The notes under the pieces are model-generated. The model saw only the letters and a program-made list of their open reading frames with translations, did not search any database and was not told the origin of the DNA. DNA of 64,000 nt from Streptomonospora alba (GTDB lineage: Bacteria > Actinomycetota > Actinomycetes > Streptosporangiales > Streptosporangiaceae), in assembly GCF_000826685.1 (NCBI RefSeq), contig NZ_JROO01000004.1:1-64000 (forward strand), in the 5' to 3' direction. A program made the position numbers and the translations under genes. Shown here piece by piece: positions 1 through 10,983 of this stretch (position 1 is its first letter; each line of letters opens with the position of its first letter).

Positions 1-3000
1 ACGCCGTCGTCGAGCAACCCCCGCACGAGCGCGCCTACGGCTTCGCCGGCGACCACGACGGCACGACGGCGCCGGGTCCGCGACCGGCCCCGCAGGGCGA
101 CTCGCCGTTCACCCCCGACTGCGGCGCGCCGCTGCCGTGGCCGCTGTCCGGGCGTTCGGCGCCGGCGCTGCGGGCCCAGGCCCGGCGCCTGCACGAATCC
201 TTGAGCGCCTCTTCGCGATCCGACGCAGCCGACGTCGGATTCTCGCTGGCCACCACCCGGGCCCACTTCGAGCACCGAGCCGTCGTGCTGGGCACCGACC
301 CCGCACAGCACCTGGAGGCCCTGGCCGCGCTCGCTCGCGACGAGCCCCCGACCAACACGGTGCGCGGGGTGGGCGGCGCTCCCGGCGAGACGACCCGAAC
401 GGTCTTCGTGTTCCCGGGGCAAGGCGCCCAATGGGCGGAGATGGGCCTCCGGCTCCTAGAGGACTCCCCGGTGTTCCGGGAACGCATCATGGCCTGCGAG
501 CAGGCATTGGCTCCCCACGTCGGCTTCTCGGTGAGCGGGGTCCTGCGCGGCGTGCACGGGGCGCCCCCGCTGGAGCGGGTCGACGTCCTCCAGCCGGTGC
601 TGTGGGCGGTCATGGTGGCCCTGGCCGAGCTGTGGACCGCGGCGGGGGTGCGCCCCGACGCCGTGGTCGGCCACTCCCAGGGCGAGATCGCCGCCGCCTG
701 CGTGTGCGGCGCGCTCTCGCTGGAGGACGGCGCGCGTGTGGTCACCGCGCGCAGCCGGCTGTCCATCCCGCTGATCGAAACCGGCGGCCTGCTGGCGGTT
801 CCGGTGCCGGCCGAGGAGGCCGCGGCGCGGATCCGCCCGTGGGGCGGGCGACTGAGCGTCGGCGCGCTCAACAGTCCCGAATCGGTCGTCATCTCCGGCC
901 GCCAGGCGGCCTTGGAGGAGGTGCAGGCCGAGTACGAGCAGGAGGGGGTCAACGCCCACCTCGTCGCCTCCGCCTTCGCCTCCCACTCCCCGGAGATGGA
1001 AGTCCTGCGCGGCCCCATCGCCGCGGAGCTGGAAGGACTGGCCCCGCGTTCGGGAAGCGTGCCCTTCCACTCCACCGTGCGCGGCGAGGTCGTCGACGGG
1101 GCCGAGCTGGGCGCCGACTACTGGTTCGCCAACCTGCGCCACCCCGTGCTGTTCGAACCCGCGGTCCGCGCACTCGCCGAAGCCGACCGGTGCGTGTTCG
1201 TCGAGATCAGCCCGCACCCCGTGATGGGCCCCGCGGTAGCGCGCACCGTGGAGTCGGCCGACACCCCGCCCGGCGCGGAGCAGCGGGTGGTGGCCACCCT
1301 GCGCCGCGACGAGGGCGGCCCGGAGCGCTTCACCGCCGCCGTCGCCGAGGCCTACACGCACGGCGCCGCACCCGACTGGGACGCGCTCTTCGCCCAGCGC
1401 GCCCGCGGGACGGTCCACCTGCCGACCTACGCCTTCCAACGCCGCCGATACTGGGCCGGCGCCGCGGGCGCGGCCGACCCGGCCGTCGGCGTCGGCTCCG
1501 AGGAGCACGTACTGCTGGGCGCGGCCGTCTCCCGCGCCGGCACGCGCGGTTTCCTGCTCACCGGCGAGCTGAGCCTCCACCGGATGCCGTGGCTGGCCGA
1601 CCACGCGCTGGCAGGCGAGGCCCTGCTGCCGGGAACCGCCCTGGCCGAGCTCGCGCTGCGCGGCGGCGACCACGCCGACTGCCCGCATCTGGTCGAACTG
1701 GTCATGCACACTCCGCTCCGGCTCCCGGCGACCGGCGGCCTGCACGTCCAGGTCCGCGTCGACGACCCGGTGGAGGGCGGCCGCCGCGCCGTCACCGTCC
1801 ACTCCCGGCCCCGCCCGACAGAGCCCGGCCCCTGCGTCGACGATCCGTGGACCGTGCACGCCGAGGGCCTCGTCGCGCCTGGCCCGAGAGCCCCCGGCGC
1901 CGCGTCCGCCGAGCTCGCCGGACCGTGGCCGCCGCCGGGGAGCGAAACCGTGCCCGTGGAGGACGCCTACACGGCCCTGGCGCGTCGCGGCTACGAGTAC
2001 GGGCCCGCCTTCCGCGGACTGCAGGCGGCCTGGCGCTACGGGGACCGCCTCTTCGCCGAGATCGCCCTGCCGCCCGAACGGCACGCCGAGGCGGCGGCGT
2101 GCGGAATCCATCCCGCGCTCCTCGACGCCGCCCTGCACCCGCTGCTGCTGGAAGCCGCCGCGCGGGACGGCGCGGAGCCGGCGCCGCAGCTCCCCTACAG
2201 CTGGGAGGGCGTCGCTCTGCACGCCGAAGGCGCCACCGCCCTGCGGGTATGCCTGACCCCGCGGGAGGAGGGGAGCTTCGCGGTGGAGGCCGCCGACCCC
2301 ATGGGCGCCCCCGTCCTCACGGCCGAAGCCCTCACGGCCCGCCCGGTCCCCGCCTCGGCCGCGGGCGAGCACAGTTCGCAGCCTCTGCTGCGAGTGGACT
2401 GGATCCCGGCTCCCGCCGAGGAAGCACCGGCTCCACCCTCCGGGTGGGCGGCGCTGGGGCGGCGCTCCGGCACCGGACGGCCGCGCGACGGTATCGGCCA
2501 CTACGCCGACTTCGCGGAACTGAGCGCGGCCGTGGACGCCGGCGCACCCGTCCCACCGGTCGTGCTTTATCGGAGCGCTCCCGCGACCGCGGGAGCCACC
2601 GCGCACACCGCGGTCGCCGACGTCCTCGCGCTCATCCGAGCCTGGCTTGCCGACGACCGCTTCGCCGCCGCGCGACTGGCGGTGGCGACCACCGGAGCGG
2701 TCGCGGTCGACACCGCCCCGATCGCCGGGACCGCCCTCGGCGCGGACGGGCCGGACCGCTGCGAGCCCGACCTCGCCGCATCCGCGCTGTGGGGCCTGCT
2801 GCGTTCCGCGCAGAGCGAGCACCCCGGCCGGTTCGCGCTGGTGGACCTGGAGCCGGGGACCGGTACCGAGGACGGCACCGCCGCGCGGGTGCTCGCGGCC
2901 GCCCTAGCCGCCGGCGAGGACCAGATCGCACTCCGCGGCGGCACGTACCACGTCCCGCGCTTGGCGGCCGCGGAGTCCGCCCGGGTGATCCCGCCGCCCG

Positions 3001-5966
3001 GCGGCGAACCGTGGCGGCTCGAACCCGCCGGAGACGGCAGCGTGCGGTTGCACGCGGTGCCCAACCCGGCGGCGACCCGCCCCCTGGGCGAGGACGAGGT
3101 GCGCGTCGCCGTGCGCTCGGCCGGACTGAACTTCCTCGACGTCATGCTGACGCTGGGGATCTTCCCCGCCGAGTACGAGTTCGGCACCGAGTGTGTGGGC
3201 GAGGTCGTCGAAACCGGCCGCAACGTGACCGACCTCGCGCCCGGAGACCGCGTGATGGGCATCATGCACGGCGCCTTCGGCACTGTCGGCGTCGCCGACC
3301 GCCGCACGTTGGCCGCCGTCCCCCGCCACTGGAGCGACACCCACGCCGCGGCCGCCCCCATCGCCTACCTCACCGCCTACTACGCCCTGGTCGACCTGGC
3401 CGGGGTGCGCCCGGGGGAGCGGGTGCTCATCCACGCCGCGGCCGGAGGCGTGGGCCAGGCGGCCCTGCGGCTGGCAGCCCACCTGGGCGCCGAAGTCCTC
3501 ACCACCGCCGGCCGCGGCAAGTGGCCGGTGCTGCGCGACCTCGGCGTTCCCGACGCCCGCATCGCCGACTCGCGCGCGCTCGACTACGAGACCGCCTTCG
3601 GCGGCGACGGCGGAGCCGACGTGGTGCTCAACTCGCTCACCGGCCCGCACATCGACGCGTCCCTGCGCCTTCTGGCCTCAGGCGGGCGCTTCATCGAGAT
3701 CGGCAAAGCCGAGGTCCGCGACGCGGATGCGGTCGCCGCGGACCATCCCGACATCACCTACCGGGCCTTTCAACTCGGCGAAGCCGGACCCGAGCGCATC
3801 CAGCAGATGTTCCTGGAGATCCTGCGCCTGTTCGACCAGGGTGTGCTGGGGCACCTGCCCGCGGCCGCATGGCCGATCGGCCGCGTCCACGAGGCCTTCC
3901 GGTTCCTGCAGCAGGGCCGGAACGTCGGCAAGGTCGTGCTGGAGCTGCCGAGCCGTCCCGATCCCGGCGGCACCGTGCTCATCACCGGCGGCACCGGGCG
4001 CCTGGGCGCCCTCACCGCCCGCCATCTGGTGCGAAACCACGGAGCCCGCCGCCTGCTGCTCGTCAGCAGGCGCGGCACCGACGCGCCCGGCAGCCGGGAA
4101 CTGGCCGAGGACCTGCGCGGTCTGGGAGCCGAGGTCGACATCCGCGCCTGCGATGCCGCCGACCGCGCCGCCCTGGCGGAGGTGATCGGCGACGTGCCCG
4201 CCGACCGGCCGCTCACCGCGGTCGTACACGCCGCCGGAGTCCTCGACGACGCGCCGGTCACCGACCTCACCCCCGAACGCGCCGCACCGGTGCTCGCGGC
4301 CAAGGCCGACGCCGCCTGGAACCTGCACGAACTCACCCGCGACCTGCCGCTGGCCGCGTTCGTGCTGTACTCCTCGGCGGCGGGGGTTCTGGGTGCCTTC
4401 GGCCAGGCGGCCTACGCCGCCGCCAACACCTGCCTGGACGCGCTGGCCGCCCACCGCCGAAGCCGCGGACTGCCCGCCACGTCCCTGTCGTGGGGCCTGT
4501 GGGCCGACCGCAGCGAGCTCACCGCCGGGCTGGCCGAGGCCGACCTCGCCCGGATGCGCCGCCAGGGCCTCGCCGGGGCGCTGGAGACGGATCAGGCGCT
4601 GGAGCTGTTGGACACCGCGCTGACCACGGGTGAGGCGCATCTGGTTGCCGTTCCGGTCGACGTGGCCGGGTTGCGCGAACAGGCGCACGCCACAGGCGGG
4701 GTCGCTCCCATGTTCCGCGGCATGGTCCGGTCGCCCCGGCGCGGCACCGCGGCCCCCGGCGGCGAGACCCCCGCCCCGGCCCGCGGACTACCCCGGGATT
4801 TCGCGTCCCGATCCGCGTCCGAGCGCACACGGATCCTGCTGGAGCTGGTATGCGGCCTGGCGGCGGAGGTTCTCGGCCACGCCGACGCGGCCGTCGGCGC
4901 CGAGCGCAGCTTCCTGGAGCTGGGCCTGGATTCGCTGACGGCGGTGGAACTGCGCAACCGGGTGGCCGCCGCCGTCGGCATGCCGCTGCCTGCCGGTGTG
5001 GTCTTCAACCGCTCGACGCCCCGGGCCCTGGCCGTCCATCTGCGCGGGATGCTCGAGGGCCGAACAGGGGGGGAGCCGGCGGGCGGTGCCGGTGCCGCCG
5101 ACCCCGGCGGTCCCCGCCAGGAGGAGGGGTCGGTCGGCGGGGACGACGACAGCATGGTCGCGCTGTTCCGCCGCGCCTGCTCCACCGGCCGCGTCGAGGA
5201 GGGCCTGCGCATGCTGCGCGCCGCGGCCCGGCTGCGTCCGGCGTTCGAGGCCGAACAGGACCAGGCGGCGCCGCGGCCGCTGCTGATGTCGCAAGGTGGG
5301 GCGCCGCGGTTCGTGTGCTTCCCGTCGCTGGTGATGATCTCCGGACCGCACGAGTACGCCCGCTTCGCGGCGGCCCTGCGCGGCACCCACGGGGTCCACG
5401 TGCTGCCCCACGTGGGCTTCGCCGGGGATGAGGACCTGCCCGCAACGGTCAGAGCCGCCGCCGGACTCCAGGCTTCAGCGGTGGAGGAGGTGTGCGGAGG
5501 GGACCCCTGCGTCCTGGTGGGCCGCTCCTCCGGGGGCTGGATGGCCCATGCCGTGGCCGAGGTCCTTGAGCAGCGCGGCAGCCGCCCGGCGGGACTCGTC
5601 CTGCTGGACACGCCACTGCCCAGGGACGCCGGGCTGATCCCTCTGATGGGCGGCATCCTCGAACGCGACCACGAGCTGGGCCTCACCGACGGGGCCCGCG
5701 CTACGGCGATGGGCGGCTACCTTGACCTGTTCGAGGACTGGTCGCCGCACAAGACCACCGCCCCCACGGCACTGGTGCGGCCCGACGACCCGGTCACCGA
5801 CGAGCACGGCGCCCTCGTGGGAGGAGCGCTCTGGCGCTTCGACTGGCCGCTGCCGCACGACGCTCTGGAGGTTCCCGGCGACCACCTGACCATGCTGGAG
5901 GACCACGCGGAGGCGACCGCGCACGCGGTGCGCGACTGGGTGGCGACGGCGGTGGGGCCCCACTGA
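1..5966 (+). CDS. Modular type I polyketide synthase, terminal module AT-DH-ER-KR-ACP-TE (5' partial)
   Basis: The reading frame is open from base 3, so the gene begins upstream of the window; the first residues look like the linker between ketosynthase and acyltransferase. Domains in order by approximate nucleotide: AT 400-1260 (GHSQGE nucleophile near 670), DH 1500-2370 (HxxxGxxxxP as [10 protein letters not shown], plus DAALHP), ER 3000-3950 (NADPH motif [11 protein letters not shown]), KR 3960-4720 (GGTGRLG; Ser-Tyr-Asn catalytic set; LDD motif typical of B-type), ACP 4800-5060 (GLDSL phosphopantetheine site) and TE 5300-5960 (GRSSGG nucleophile, GDHLTM histidine). The AT signatures RVDVLQP and FASH resemble methylmalonyl-CoA-type ATs more than malonyl types (HAFH). 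A C-terminal TE marks this as the chain-releasing module, which would add one fully reduced, probably methyl-branched unit. The product cannot be deduced from one module. Confidence 0.95.
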   Translation, partial: AVVEQPPHERAYGFAGDHDGTTAPGPRPAPQGDSPFTPDCGAPLPWPLSGRSAPALRAQARRLHESLSASSRSDAADVGFSLATTRAHFEHRAVVLGTDPAQHLEALAALARDEPPTNTVRGVGGAPGETTRTVFVFPGQGAQWAEMGLRLLEDSPVFRERIMACEQALAPHVGFSVSGVLRGVHGAPPLERVDVLQPVLWAVMVALAELWTAAGVRPDAVVGHSQGEIAAACVCGALSLEDGARVVTARSRLSIPLIETGGLLAVPVPAEEAAARIRPWGGRLSVGALNSPESVVISGRQAALEEVQAEYEQEGVNAHLVASAFASHSPEMEVLRGPIAAELEGLAPRSGSVPFHSTVRGEVVDGAELGADYWFANLRHPVLFEPAVRALAEADRCVFVEISPHPVMGPAVARTVESADTPPGAEQRVVATLRRDEGGPERFTAAVAEAYTHGAAPDWDALFAQRARGTVHLPTYAFQRRRYWAGAAGAADPAVGVGSEEHVLLGAAVSRAGTRGFLLTGELSLHRMPWLADHALAGEALLPGTALAELALRGGDHADCPHLVELVMHTPLRLPATGGLHVQVRVDDPVEGGRRAVTVHSRPRPTEPGPCVDDPWTVHAEGLVAPGPRAPGAASAELAGPWPPPGSETVPVEDAYTALARRGYEYGPAFRGLQAAWRYGDRLFAEIALPPERHAEAAACGIHPALLDAALHPLLLEAAARDGAEPAPQLPYSWEGVALHAEGATALRVCLTPREEGSFAVEAADPMGAPVLTAEALTARPVPASAAGEHSSQPLLRVDWIPAPAEEAPAPPSGWAALGRRSGTGRPRDGIGHYADFAELSAAVDAGAPVPPVVLYRSAPATAGATAHTAVADVLALIRAWLADDRFAAARLAVATTGAVAVDTAPIAGTALGADGPDRCEPDLAASALWGLLRSAQSEHPGRFALVDLEPGTGTEDGTAARVLAAALAAGEDQIALRGGTYHVPRLAAAESARVIPPPGGEPWRLEPAGDGSVRLHAVPNPAATRPLGEDEVRVAVRSAGLNFLDVMLTLGIFPAEYEFGTECVGEVVETGRNVTDLAPGDRVMGIMHGAFGTVGVADRRTLAAVPRHWSDTHAAAAPIAYLTAYYALVDLAGVRPGERVLIHAAAGGVGQAALRLAAHLGAEVLTTAGRGKWPVLRDLGVPDARIADSRALDYETAFGGDGGADVVLNSLTGPHIDASLRLLASGGRFIEIGKAEVRDADAVAADHPDITYRAFQLGEAGPERIQQMFLEILRLFDQGVLGHLPAAAWPIGRVHEAFRFLQQGRNVGKVVLELPSRPDPGGTVLITGGTGRLGALTARHLVRNHGARRLLLVSRRGTDAPGSRELAEDLRGLGAEVDIRACDAADRAALAEVIGDVPADRPLTAVVHAAGVLDDAPVTDLTPERAAPVLAAKADAAWNLHELTRDLPLAAFVLYSSAAGVLGAFGQAAYAAANTCLDALAAHRRSRGLPATSLSWGLWADRSELTAGLAEADLARMRRQGLAGALETDQALELLDTALTTGEAHLVAVPVDVAGLREQAHATGGVAPMFRGMVRSPRRGTAAPGGETPAPARGLPRDFASRSASERTRILLELVCGLAAEVLGHADAAVGAERSFLELGLDSLTAVELRNRVAAAVGMPLPAGVVFNRSTPRALAVHLRGMLEGRTGGEPAGGAGAADPGGPRQEEGSVGGDDDSMVALFRRACSTGRVEEGLRMLRAAARLRPAFEAEQDQAAPRPLLMSQGGAPRFVCFPSLVMISGPHEYARFAAALRGTHGVHVLPHVGFAGDEDLPATVRAAAGLQASAVEEVCGGDPCVLVGRSSGGWMAHAVAEVLEQRGSRPAGLVLLDTPLPRDAGLIPLMGGILERDHELGLTDGARATAMGGYLDLFEDWSPHKTTAPTALVRPDDPVTDEHGALVGGALWRFDWPLPHDALEVPGDHLTMLEDHAEATAHAVRDWVATAVGPH

Positions 5967-6013
5967 CCGCGGTGGGCGAGGGGGCCGGCGGCGGCGCCGC
6001 GGACACTCCGGTG

Positions 6014-6994
6014 TCAGTCCGGTTCGCGTCCCGGAGCCTGCCGGGGCTCGGCGTCGGCACCGGAGGGCGGTGCCGGCGCGGGCTCCGCCGGCCGGCGGGT
6101 GGCGCCGACGCTGGCGGTCACCACGCAGGCGACCGCAAGCCACTGCCACAGCGTCAGAAACTCGTTCAGCAGCACCAGTCCCACCAGGGCGGCCGCCGCG
6201 GGTTCCAGGCTCATCAGGATTCCGAAGACCCGCGGCGGCATCCGGCGCAGGGCCTGCAGCTCCAACGTGTAAGGCACCACCGAGGACAGCAGCCCGATCG
6301 CCAGTCCGATCAGCAGCAGCCGGGGGTCCAGCAGCGCCGAACCGCCCGCGGCCACTCCCGCCGGCGCGACCATGACCGTGCCGACGACGCTGGCCACCGC
6401 CAGCCCCGACATGCCGGAGAACCGGCGACCGGTGGCGGCGCTGAACATGATGTAGCCCGCCCAGGCCGCGGCCGCCAGCAGTGCGAACAGCACGCCCGCC
6501 AGCGTCAGCGTCCCGTCGCTGCGCCCCAGCAGCACCACGCCGGTGCCGGCCAGCGCCACCCACAGCAGGTCGGTTCTGCGGCGCGATCCGATCACCGCCA
6601 CCGACAGCGGCCCCAGGAACTCGATGGTGACCGCGATGCCCAGCGGGATGCGCGCGAAGGACTGGTAGATGGCGAAGTTCATGGTCGCCAGGCAGACGCC
6701 GAAGCCGATCGCCACCGTCCAGTCGGCGCGCGAGCGGCCGCGCAGTGCCGGACGGGCCAGCCCCAGCAGCACCACGGCCGAGGTCAGCAGGCGCAGCCAC
6801 ACGACCGCACTGGGCGGCAGCACGGCGAACAGTCGGCTGGCGACGCCCGCTCCCGCCTGCACCGAGAGGATGCCGACGAGCACGAACCAGGTCGGCGGAA
6901 CCGACTCGCCGGCCGCCCGAAGCAGACCCGCACCGCTGGGCAGTCGTCCCCAGAGAGGGCCACCGGATGAATTCGCCGCAGCATTCGTGCTCAC
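6014..6994 (-). CDS. EamA/DMT-family exporter, RhtA-like
   Basis: This 326-residue protein has about ten hydrophobic segments arranged as two EamA repeats. The stretch [15 protein letters not shown] is characteristic of the RhtA-like (threonine/homoserine exporter) branch of the drug/metabolite transporter superfamily. It should sit in the cytoplasmic membrane and export a small amino-acid-like metabolite; the substrate is not determinable from sequence. The last ~30 residues are a Pro/Ala-rich hydrophilic tail. It converges on the polyketide synthase gene (47 bp between stops) and diverges from arginine deiminase, so it is a single transcription unit. A role in polyketide export is possible from position but not specifically supported. 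Confidence 0.85.
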   Translation of the reverse strand: MSTNAAANSSGGPLWGRLPSGAGLLRAAGESVPPTWFVLVGILSVQAGAGVASRLFAVLPPSAVVWLRLLTSAVVLLGLARPALRGRSRADWTVAIGFGVCLATMNFAIYQSFARIPLGIAVTIEFLGPLSVAVIGSRRRTDLLWVALAGTGVVLLGRSDGTLTLAGVLFALLAAAAWAGYIMFSAATGRRFSGMSGLAVASVVGTVMVAPAGVAAGGSALLDPRLLLIGLAIGLLSSVVPYTLELQALRRMPPRVFGILMSLEPAAAALVGLVLLNEFLTLWQWLAVACVVTASVGATRRPAEPAPAPPSGADAEPRQAPGREPD

Positions 6995-7143
6995 GGGCGT
7001 CCATCCTATGCCGCGCCCCGCTGCGTCCGCGGCCGAATCTTCCCGCCCGGTGCGCGGCCCACCCCCGAGGTTTCGGACGTGCGGTTGTACGGAATGCTGA
7101 CCTTCACCGCGAAATGCGCGATCCGAGGCGAGACGAGGAGCCC

Positions 7144-8364
7144 ATGGCGTTTTCGGTGACCTCTGAGGTGGGACGGCTGCGGCAGGTCATCGTCCACCGC
7201 CCCGGCCTGGAGCTGAGCCGGATCACCCCCTCCAACAACGACGCCCTGCTCTTCGACGACGTGTTGTGGGCCGAGAGGGCGCGCGAGGAGCACGACGCCT
7301 TCACCGCGCTGCTGCGCGACCGCGGTGTGGGGGTGCACCTCTTCGGCGAGCTGCTCGAAGACGTCCTGGCGCTGCCGGAGGCCCGCGCCTACGTGCTGGA
7401 CTGCGTGTGGGACGAGCGGTTCTTCGGCCCGATGGCGGTCGACGCGCTGCGCGCGGCCTTCGAGGCCATGGACCCGGCCACCCTGTGCCGGTTCCTCATC
7501 GGCGGCATCACCAAGCGCGAGCTGCTGGAGCGCATCGAGGAGCCCCGCTCGGTGTGGCTGCACACCCTCGGCCTCGACGAATTCGTCCTCACGCCGCTGC
7601 CCAACCACCTCTTCACCCGCGACACCTCCTGCTGGATCGGCGGCGGCGTGTCGATCAACGCCATGCGCAAGAAGGCGCGGCGCCGCGAGACCATCCACTA
7701 CGAGGCCGTGTACCGCTGGCACCCTCGCTTCGCCGATTCCGCCTTCGAGCTGTGGAATCCGGGCCACGCCTGGGGGCCGGCGACCATCGAGGGCGGCGAC
7801 GTCATGCCGATCGCCGACGGCTCGGTCCTGGTGGGCCTGAGCGAGCGCACCCAGCCCCAGGCCGTGGAGATGCTCGCCCACGAACTGTTCGCCCGCGGCG
7901 GCGCCCGGCGGCTGCTCGGGCTGTGGATGCCCAAGGCCCGCGCCATCATGCACCTGGACACGGTGATGACCTGCGTCGACCGCGGCGTGTTCACCAAGTA
8001 CTCAGGATTGGGCATGCTGCCCTCCTACACCATCGAGCCCGGCGACACCGACAAGGAGCTCAAGGTCACCGACAACCCGCCCGAGCGCATGCACGACGCC
8101 ATCGCCGAGGCGGCCGGGTTGGACGAGATCACCGTGCTCACCCCGACCCAGGACGTGTTCTCCTCCGAGCGCGAGCAGTGGGACGACGGCTGCAACGTCT
8201 TCGCGCTGGAGCCGGGCGTGGTGGTCGCCTACGAGCGCAACGCCGCATCCAACGACTACCTGCGCGAGCACGGCGTGGAGGTGCTGGAGATCAGCGGCAG
8301 CGAACTGGGGCGCGGCCGCGGCGGCCCCCACTGCATGACCTGCCCACTGGAGCGCGAGGACTAG
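7144..8364 (+). CDS. arcA: Arginine deiminase
   Basis: 406 residues, the usual family length. The enzyme hydrolyses L-arginine to citrulline and ammonium in the cytoplasm. The guanidino-modifying-enzyme residues are visible: FTRDTSC near the first third, EGGD, the MHLDTV histidine/aspartate pair, and the nucleophilic cysteine in GGPHCMTCP eleven residues from the C-terminus. The ATG at 7144 has an AGGAG ribosome site 5-9 bases upstream. No ornithine transcarbamylase or carbamate kinase gene is adjacent, so the rest of the arginine deiminase pathway, if present, lies elsewhere. Monocistronic, flanked by oppositely oriented genes. Confidence 0.96.
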   Translation: MAFSVTSEVGRLRQVIVHRPGLELSRITPSNNDALLFDDVLWAERAREEHDAFTALLRDRGVGVHLFGELLEDVLALPEARAYVLDCVWDERFFGPMAVDALRAAFEAMDPATLCRFLIGGITKRELLERIEEPRSVWLHTLGLDEFVLTPLPNHLFTRDTSCWIGGGVSINAMRKKARRRETIHYEAVYRWHPRFADSAFELWNPGHAWGPATIEGGDVMPIADGSVLVGLSERTQPQAVEMLAHELFARGGARRLLGLWMPKARAIMHLDTVMTCVDRGVFTKYSGLGMLPSYTIEPGDTDKELKVTDNPPERMHDAIAEAAGLDEITVLTPTQDVFSSEREQWDDGCNVFALEPGVVVAYERNAASNDYLREHGVEVLEISGSELGRGRGGPHCMTCPLERED

Positions 8365-8404
8365 TCGGCCGCCCGCCTGCCCGCCCGCCGGCCGCGGCGG
8401 CGGG

Positions 8405-8854
8405 TCAGGGAGTGGAGCGGGTCCGGTGGGCGGAGCCGGGCCGCTCGCCCGCGCCCCCGGGCGCATGCGCCGCCCTGACCGTCCGTCCCTCCTCCGGCAC
8501 CCCCGGCGCGGCGGCGTGGCCGCCCCGGGCGCCGTCGGCGCCGCGCCGCGGCGCCGACGCGACCACGGCCCCCAGTGCCAGCAGCCAGGCGAGGGCCTCC
8601 ACACCCGGCTGGATCAGGATCATCGCCAGCCCCACGACCGTTCGCCCGCCCAGCCCGGTGCCCGCCTGCAGCAGCAGCCACGCGAACGGCAGCGCCGCCG
8701 CCGCGAGCTGCACCGACAGCGCCGCCCACATCAGCCGCGCGCGCACCGGGCGGCGGCGTACCAGCAGCACGGCGCCGACCGCGAGCACCACCAGCGGCGG
8801 CCCCAGTGAGCGGATCAGCGTCACCAAGGGCACCCCGATGAACTCCACCCGCAC
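8405..8854 (-). CDS. Small hypothetical membrane protein
   Basis: 149 residues with three clear hydrophobic helices (residues about 14-32, 40-62 and 72-95) and a hydrophilic, Gly/Ala/Arg-rich tail of about 50 residues predicted to be disordered. No family is recognised. It lies 63 bp downstream of the ABC-2 permease gene on the same strand and could be the last gene of that exporter operon. The hydrophobic pattern and placement support a real gene; the tail is compatible with any GC-rich frame, so the exact end is less secure. Confidence 0.55.
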   Translation of the reverse strand: MRVEFIGVPLVTLIRSLGPPLVVLAVGAVLLVRRRPVRARLMWAALSVQLAAAALPFAWLLLQAGTGLGGRTVVGLAMILIQPGVEALAWLLALGAVVASAPRRGADGARGGHAAAPGVPEEGRTVRAAHAPGGAGERPGSAHRTRSTP

Positions 8855-8917
8855 GACCTTATCGGGCAGCAGGCCGGCCGCGAGCTGCGGCGCGGCGGGC
8901 CCGCGGGACCGGGGCGC

Positions 8918-9715
8918 TCATTCCCAGCGGAACAGCCGTGCGGCCAGCACCGCGCCGATCACCGCCCAGACCGCGAGCACCACCACGGGCCACGGCGACG
9001 GCGCCGCCCCGTCGGCGAGCACGCTGCGCAGCCCTTCGGCCAGCGCGGTGATCGGCAGGGCCTCGACCACCGGTTGCACGGCCTGGGGCAGCCGGTCGAT
9101 CGGGAACACGACCCCGCCCAGCCCCAGCAGCACCACGTAGACGAGGTTGGCCGCCGCCAGGGTCGCCTCGGCGCGCAGCGTCCCGGCCATCAGCAGCGCC
9201 AGCGCGGTGAAGCACGCGGTGGCCAGCAGAACCAGCAGCACCGCATAAGCGGCGCCGGCCGCGTCGGCCTGCGGGCGCCAGCCCAGAGCCGCGGCGGTGG
9301 CGCAGATGAGCACGGTCTGCACCAGCTGGACCGCCAGCACGGCCAGGGTTTTGGCCGCCAGCAGGCCACCGCGCGGAAGCGGCGTGGCGCCCAGCCGCTT
9401 GAGCACCCCGTAACGGCGCTCGAAGCCCGTGCCGATGGCCTGGCCGGTGAAGGCCGTGGACAGCACGGCCAGCGCCAGCACTCCCGGTGCGAGGAAGTCC
9501 ACGCGCGGTCCCGGACCCAGGTCCAGAACGGGCGTGACGCTGAACCCCGTCAGCAGCAGTAGCGGGATCACCATGGTCAGCAGCAGCTGCTCGCCGTTGC
9601 GCAGCATGATGCGCAGCTCCATGGCCGCCTGCGCGGCGATCATGCGGTGCTGCGGCGCTGCCCCGGGGGCGGGGGCGAACAGGTCGGATGGGGTGCCGGT
9701 GCGGGATCGGGTCAT
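8918..9715 (-). CDS. ABC-2 type transporter permease
   Basis: The ATG at 9715 lies two bases after the stop of the upstream ATPase gene, giving 265 residues; longer starts would run into the ATPase gene. Six hydrophobic segments follow a soluble N-terminus containing QAAMELRIMLRNGEQLLL, a usual beginning for ABC-2/DrrB-like permeases. With the ATPase encoded just upstream it would form an export ABC transporter. The pair plus the divergent sufR-sufB-sufD operon reproduces the arrangement known in Mycobacterium tuberculosis (Rv1457c-Rv1458c beside Rv1460-Rv1466), so the neighbourhood is conserved across actinobacteria although the exported substrate is unknown. Confidence 0.9.
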   Translation of the reverse strand: MTRSRTGTPSDLFAPAPGAAPQHRMIAAQAAMELRIMLRNGEQLLLTMVIPLLLLTGFSVTPVLDLGPGPRVDFLAPGVLALAVLSTAFTGQAIGTGFERRYGVLKRLGATPLPRGGLLAAKTLAVLAVQLVQTVLICATAAALGWRPQADAAGAAYAVLLVLLATACFTALALLMAGTLRAEATLAAANLVYVVLLGLGGVVFPIDRLPQAVQPVVEALPITALAEGLRSVLADGAAPSPWPVVVLAVWAVIGAVLAARLFRWE

Positions 9716-9717
9716 GG

Positions 9718-10686
9718 TTAGCGCAAGTCTCGGCCGGTGAGTTCGAGGAAGACGTCTTCGAGGCTGCGCCGCTGTACGCGCAGCCCTTCGGGGGACACGC
9801 CGTTGGCGGCGCACCAGGTGCCCACCGTGGCGACCAGTTCGGGGCCGACCCCCTCGCAGGCCTCGGCGGTGACGGCGTACTCGGTGCGCGGGGCCCTCCC
9901 GCGGCCCTCACCGGGCTCGCGTCCGCCCTCGCCGCGCCGCTCGATCCGCGCGGCGCTCGGCAGCGCCGCCCCCAGCGCGGCGGTGTCCAGGTCGGCGTCG
10001 GCGCGGAAACGCAGCTCCTGGCGGGAGTCGGTCAGCTCGCTGGGGGCGCCGGCGGCCACGGTCCGGCCGTGGTCGATGATCACCACGTGATCGGCGAGGC
10101 GTTCGGCCTCCTCCATGTAGTGGGTCGTCAGGACCACGCCGACTCCGCTGTCGCGCAGCTCGGCGATGAGGTCCCACGTGGCGTGGCGGGCCTGCGGGTC
10201 CAGTCCGGCGGTGGGCTCGTCGAGGAAGACCAGCTCGGGACGGCCGACCACGGCCGCGGCCAGCGACAGCCGCTGCTGCTGGCCGCCGGAGAGCCGGCGG
10301 AAGGGCGTCGCGGCCGCCGAGAGCAGGCCCAGCCGCTCCAACAGCACGTCGGGGGAGACGGGGTGGGCGTGGAAGGAGGCCACCAGGCGCAGCCATTCGC
10401 CGGCGCGGGCCCCGGTGGGCACGCCGCCGGACTGCAGCATCACTCCCACACGGGGTTTGAGCGCGGCGGAGTCGGCACCCGGGTCCAGGCCCAGCACGCG
10501 CACCCGGCCCGCGTCGGCGCGCCGGAACCCCTCGCACGTCTCGACGGTGCTGGTCTTGCCCGCGCCGTTGGGGCCGAGCAGCGCGGTGACCGCGCCGCGG
10601 GCCGCGGAGAACGTCAGGCCCGCCACGGCGGTGGTCGCGCCGTAGCGCTTGACCAGATCGGTGGCCTCGACCGCGGCTGTCTCCAT
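9718..10686 (-). CDS. ABC exporter ATP-binding protein
   Basis: 322 residues from the ATG at 10686. Walker A is GPNGAGKTS, the signature is LSGGQQQR, Walker B is LVFLDEP and the switch histidine lies in TTHYMEEA, so it should be a competent ATPase. A C-terminal extension of about 80 residues, as in DrrA-type exporters, includes a glycine/arginine-rich loop. It drives the permease encoded immediately downstream. The gene diverges from sufR across a 293-bp intergenic region, so its promoter may be influenced by the same regulator, but I see no second operator copy near its start. Confidence 0.93.
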   Translation of the reverse strand: METAAVEATDLVKRYGATTAVAGLTFSAARGAVTALLGPNGAGKTSTVETCEGFRRADAGRVRVLGLDPGADSAALKPRVGVMLQSGGVPTGARAGEWLRLVASFHAHPVSPDVLLERLGLLSAAATPFRRLSGGQQQRLSLAAAVVGRPELVFLDEPTAGLDPQARHATWDLIAELRDSGVGVVLTTHYMEEAERLADHVVIIDHGRTVAAGAPSELTDSRQELRFRADADLDTAALGAALPSAARIERRGEGGREPGEGRGRAPRTEYAVTAEACEGVGPELVATVGTWCAANGVSPEGLRVQRRSLEDVFLELTGRDLR

Positions 10687-10968
10687 GGGACCCGAGTCTA
10701 GGGCGGGGGCTCGGCCGACCTGCACCGGCCCGCCCGCGCGCCCGCTGCGGTCCGGACTCCCGACGCTGGGCTGGGCATATGCGGACCGCCTTCCCGCGGG
10801 AGCGCCGCGGGAATAACGGACGCGCGTTTTCGTTGCCGAATGCGGGTAGCCGGCCGCGGCCCGCACCGCCGCCCGGCGTCGGGAGGGCTCCGCAGGCCGA
10901 TCAGGCAAGCCTTCCCTGCGTGATCGACCGCATGGAGGGGCGTTTGCCTGCCGGGACTTATTTACGCC

Positions 10969-10983
10969 ACACTGATGTTGTGA
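10969..10983 (+). promoter_or_regulatory. Candidate SufR operator
   Basis: The sequence reads ACACT-GATGT-TGTGA, i.e. ACACT-N5-TGTGA. I recall this inverted repeat as the reported binding site of the mycobacterial SufR protein upstream of its own operon. It overlaps the GTG at 10980 chosen as the sufR start, so binding would block the 5' end of the suf transcript, consistent with autorepression of the whole operon under Fe-S-replete conditions. Confidence 0.6.

Noticed and set aside
137-4633. Long open frame of ~1500 codons in a second frame over the polyketide synthase gene, and a 788-codon antisense frame at 456-2822
   Set aside because: Arg/Pro/Gly-rich composition with no motifs; typical shadow frames of GC-rich coding DNA. 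The frame ending at 5966 carries all polyketide synthase motifs.
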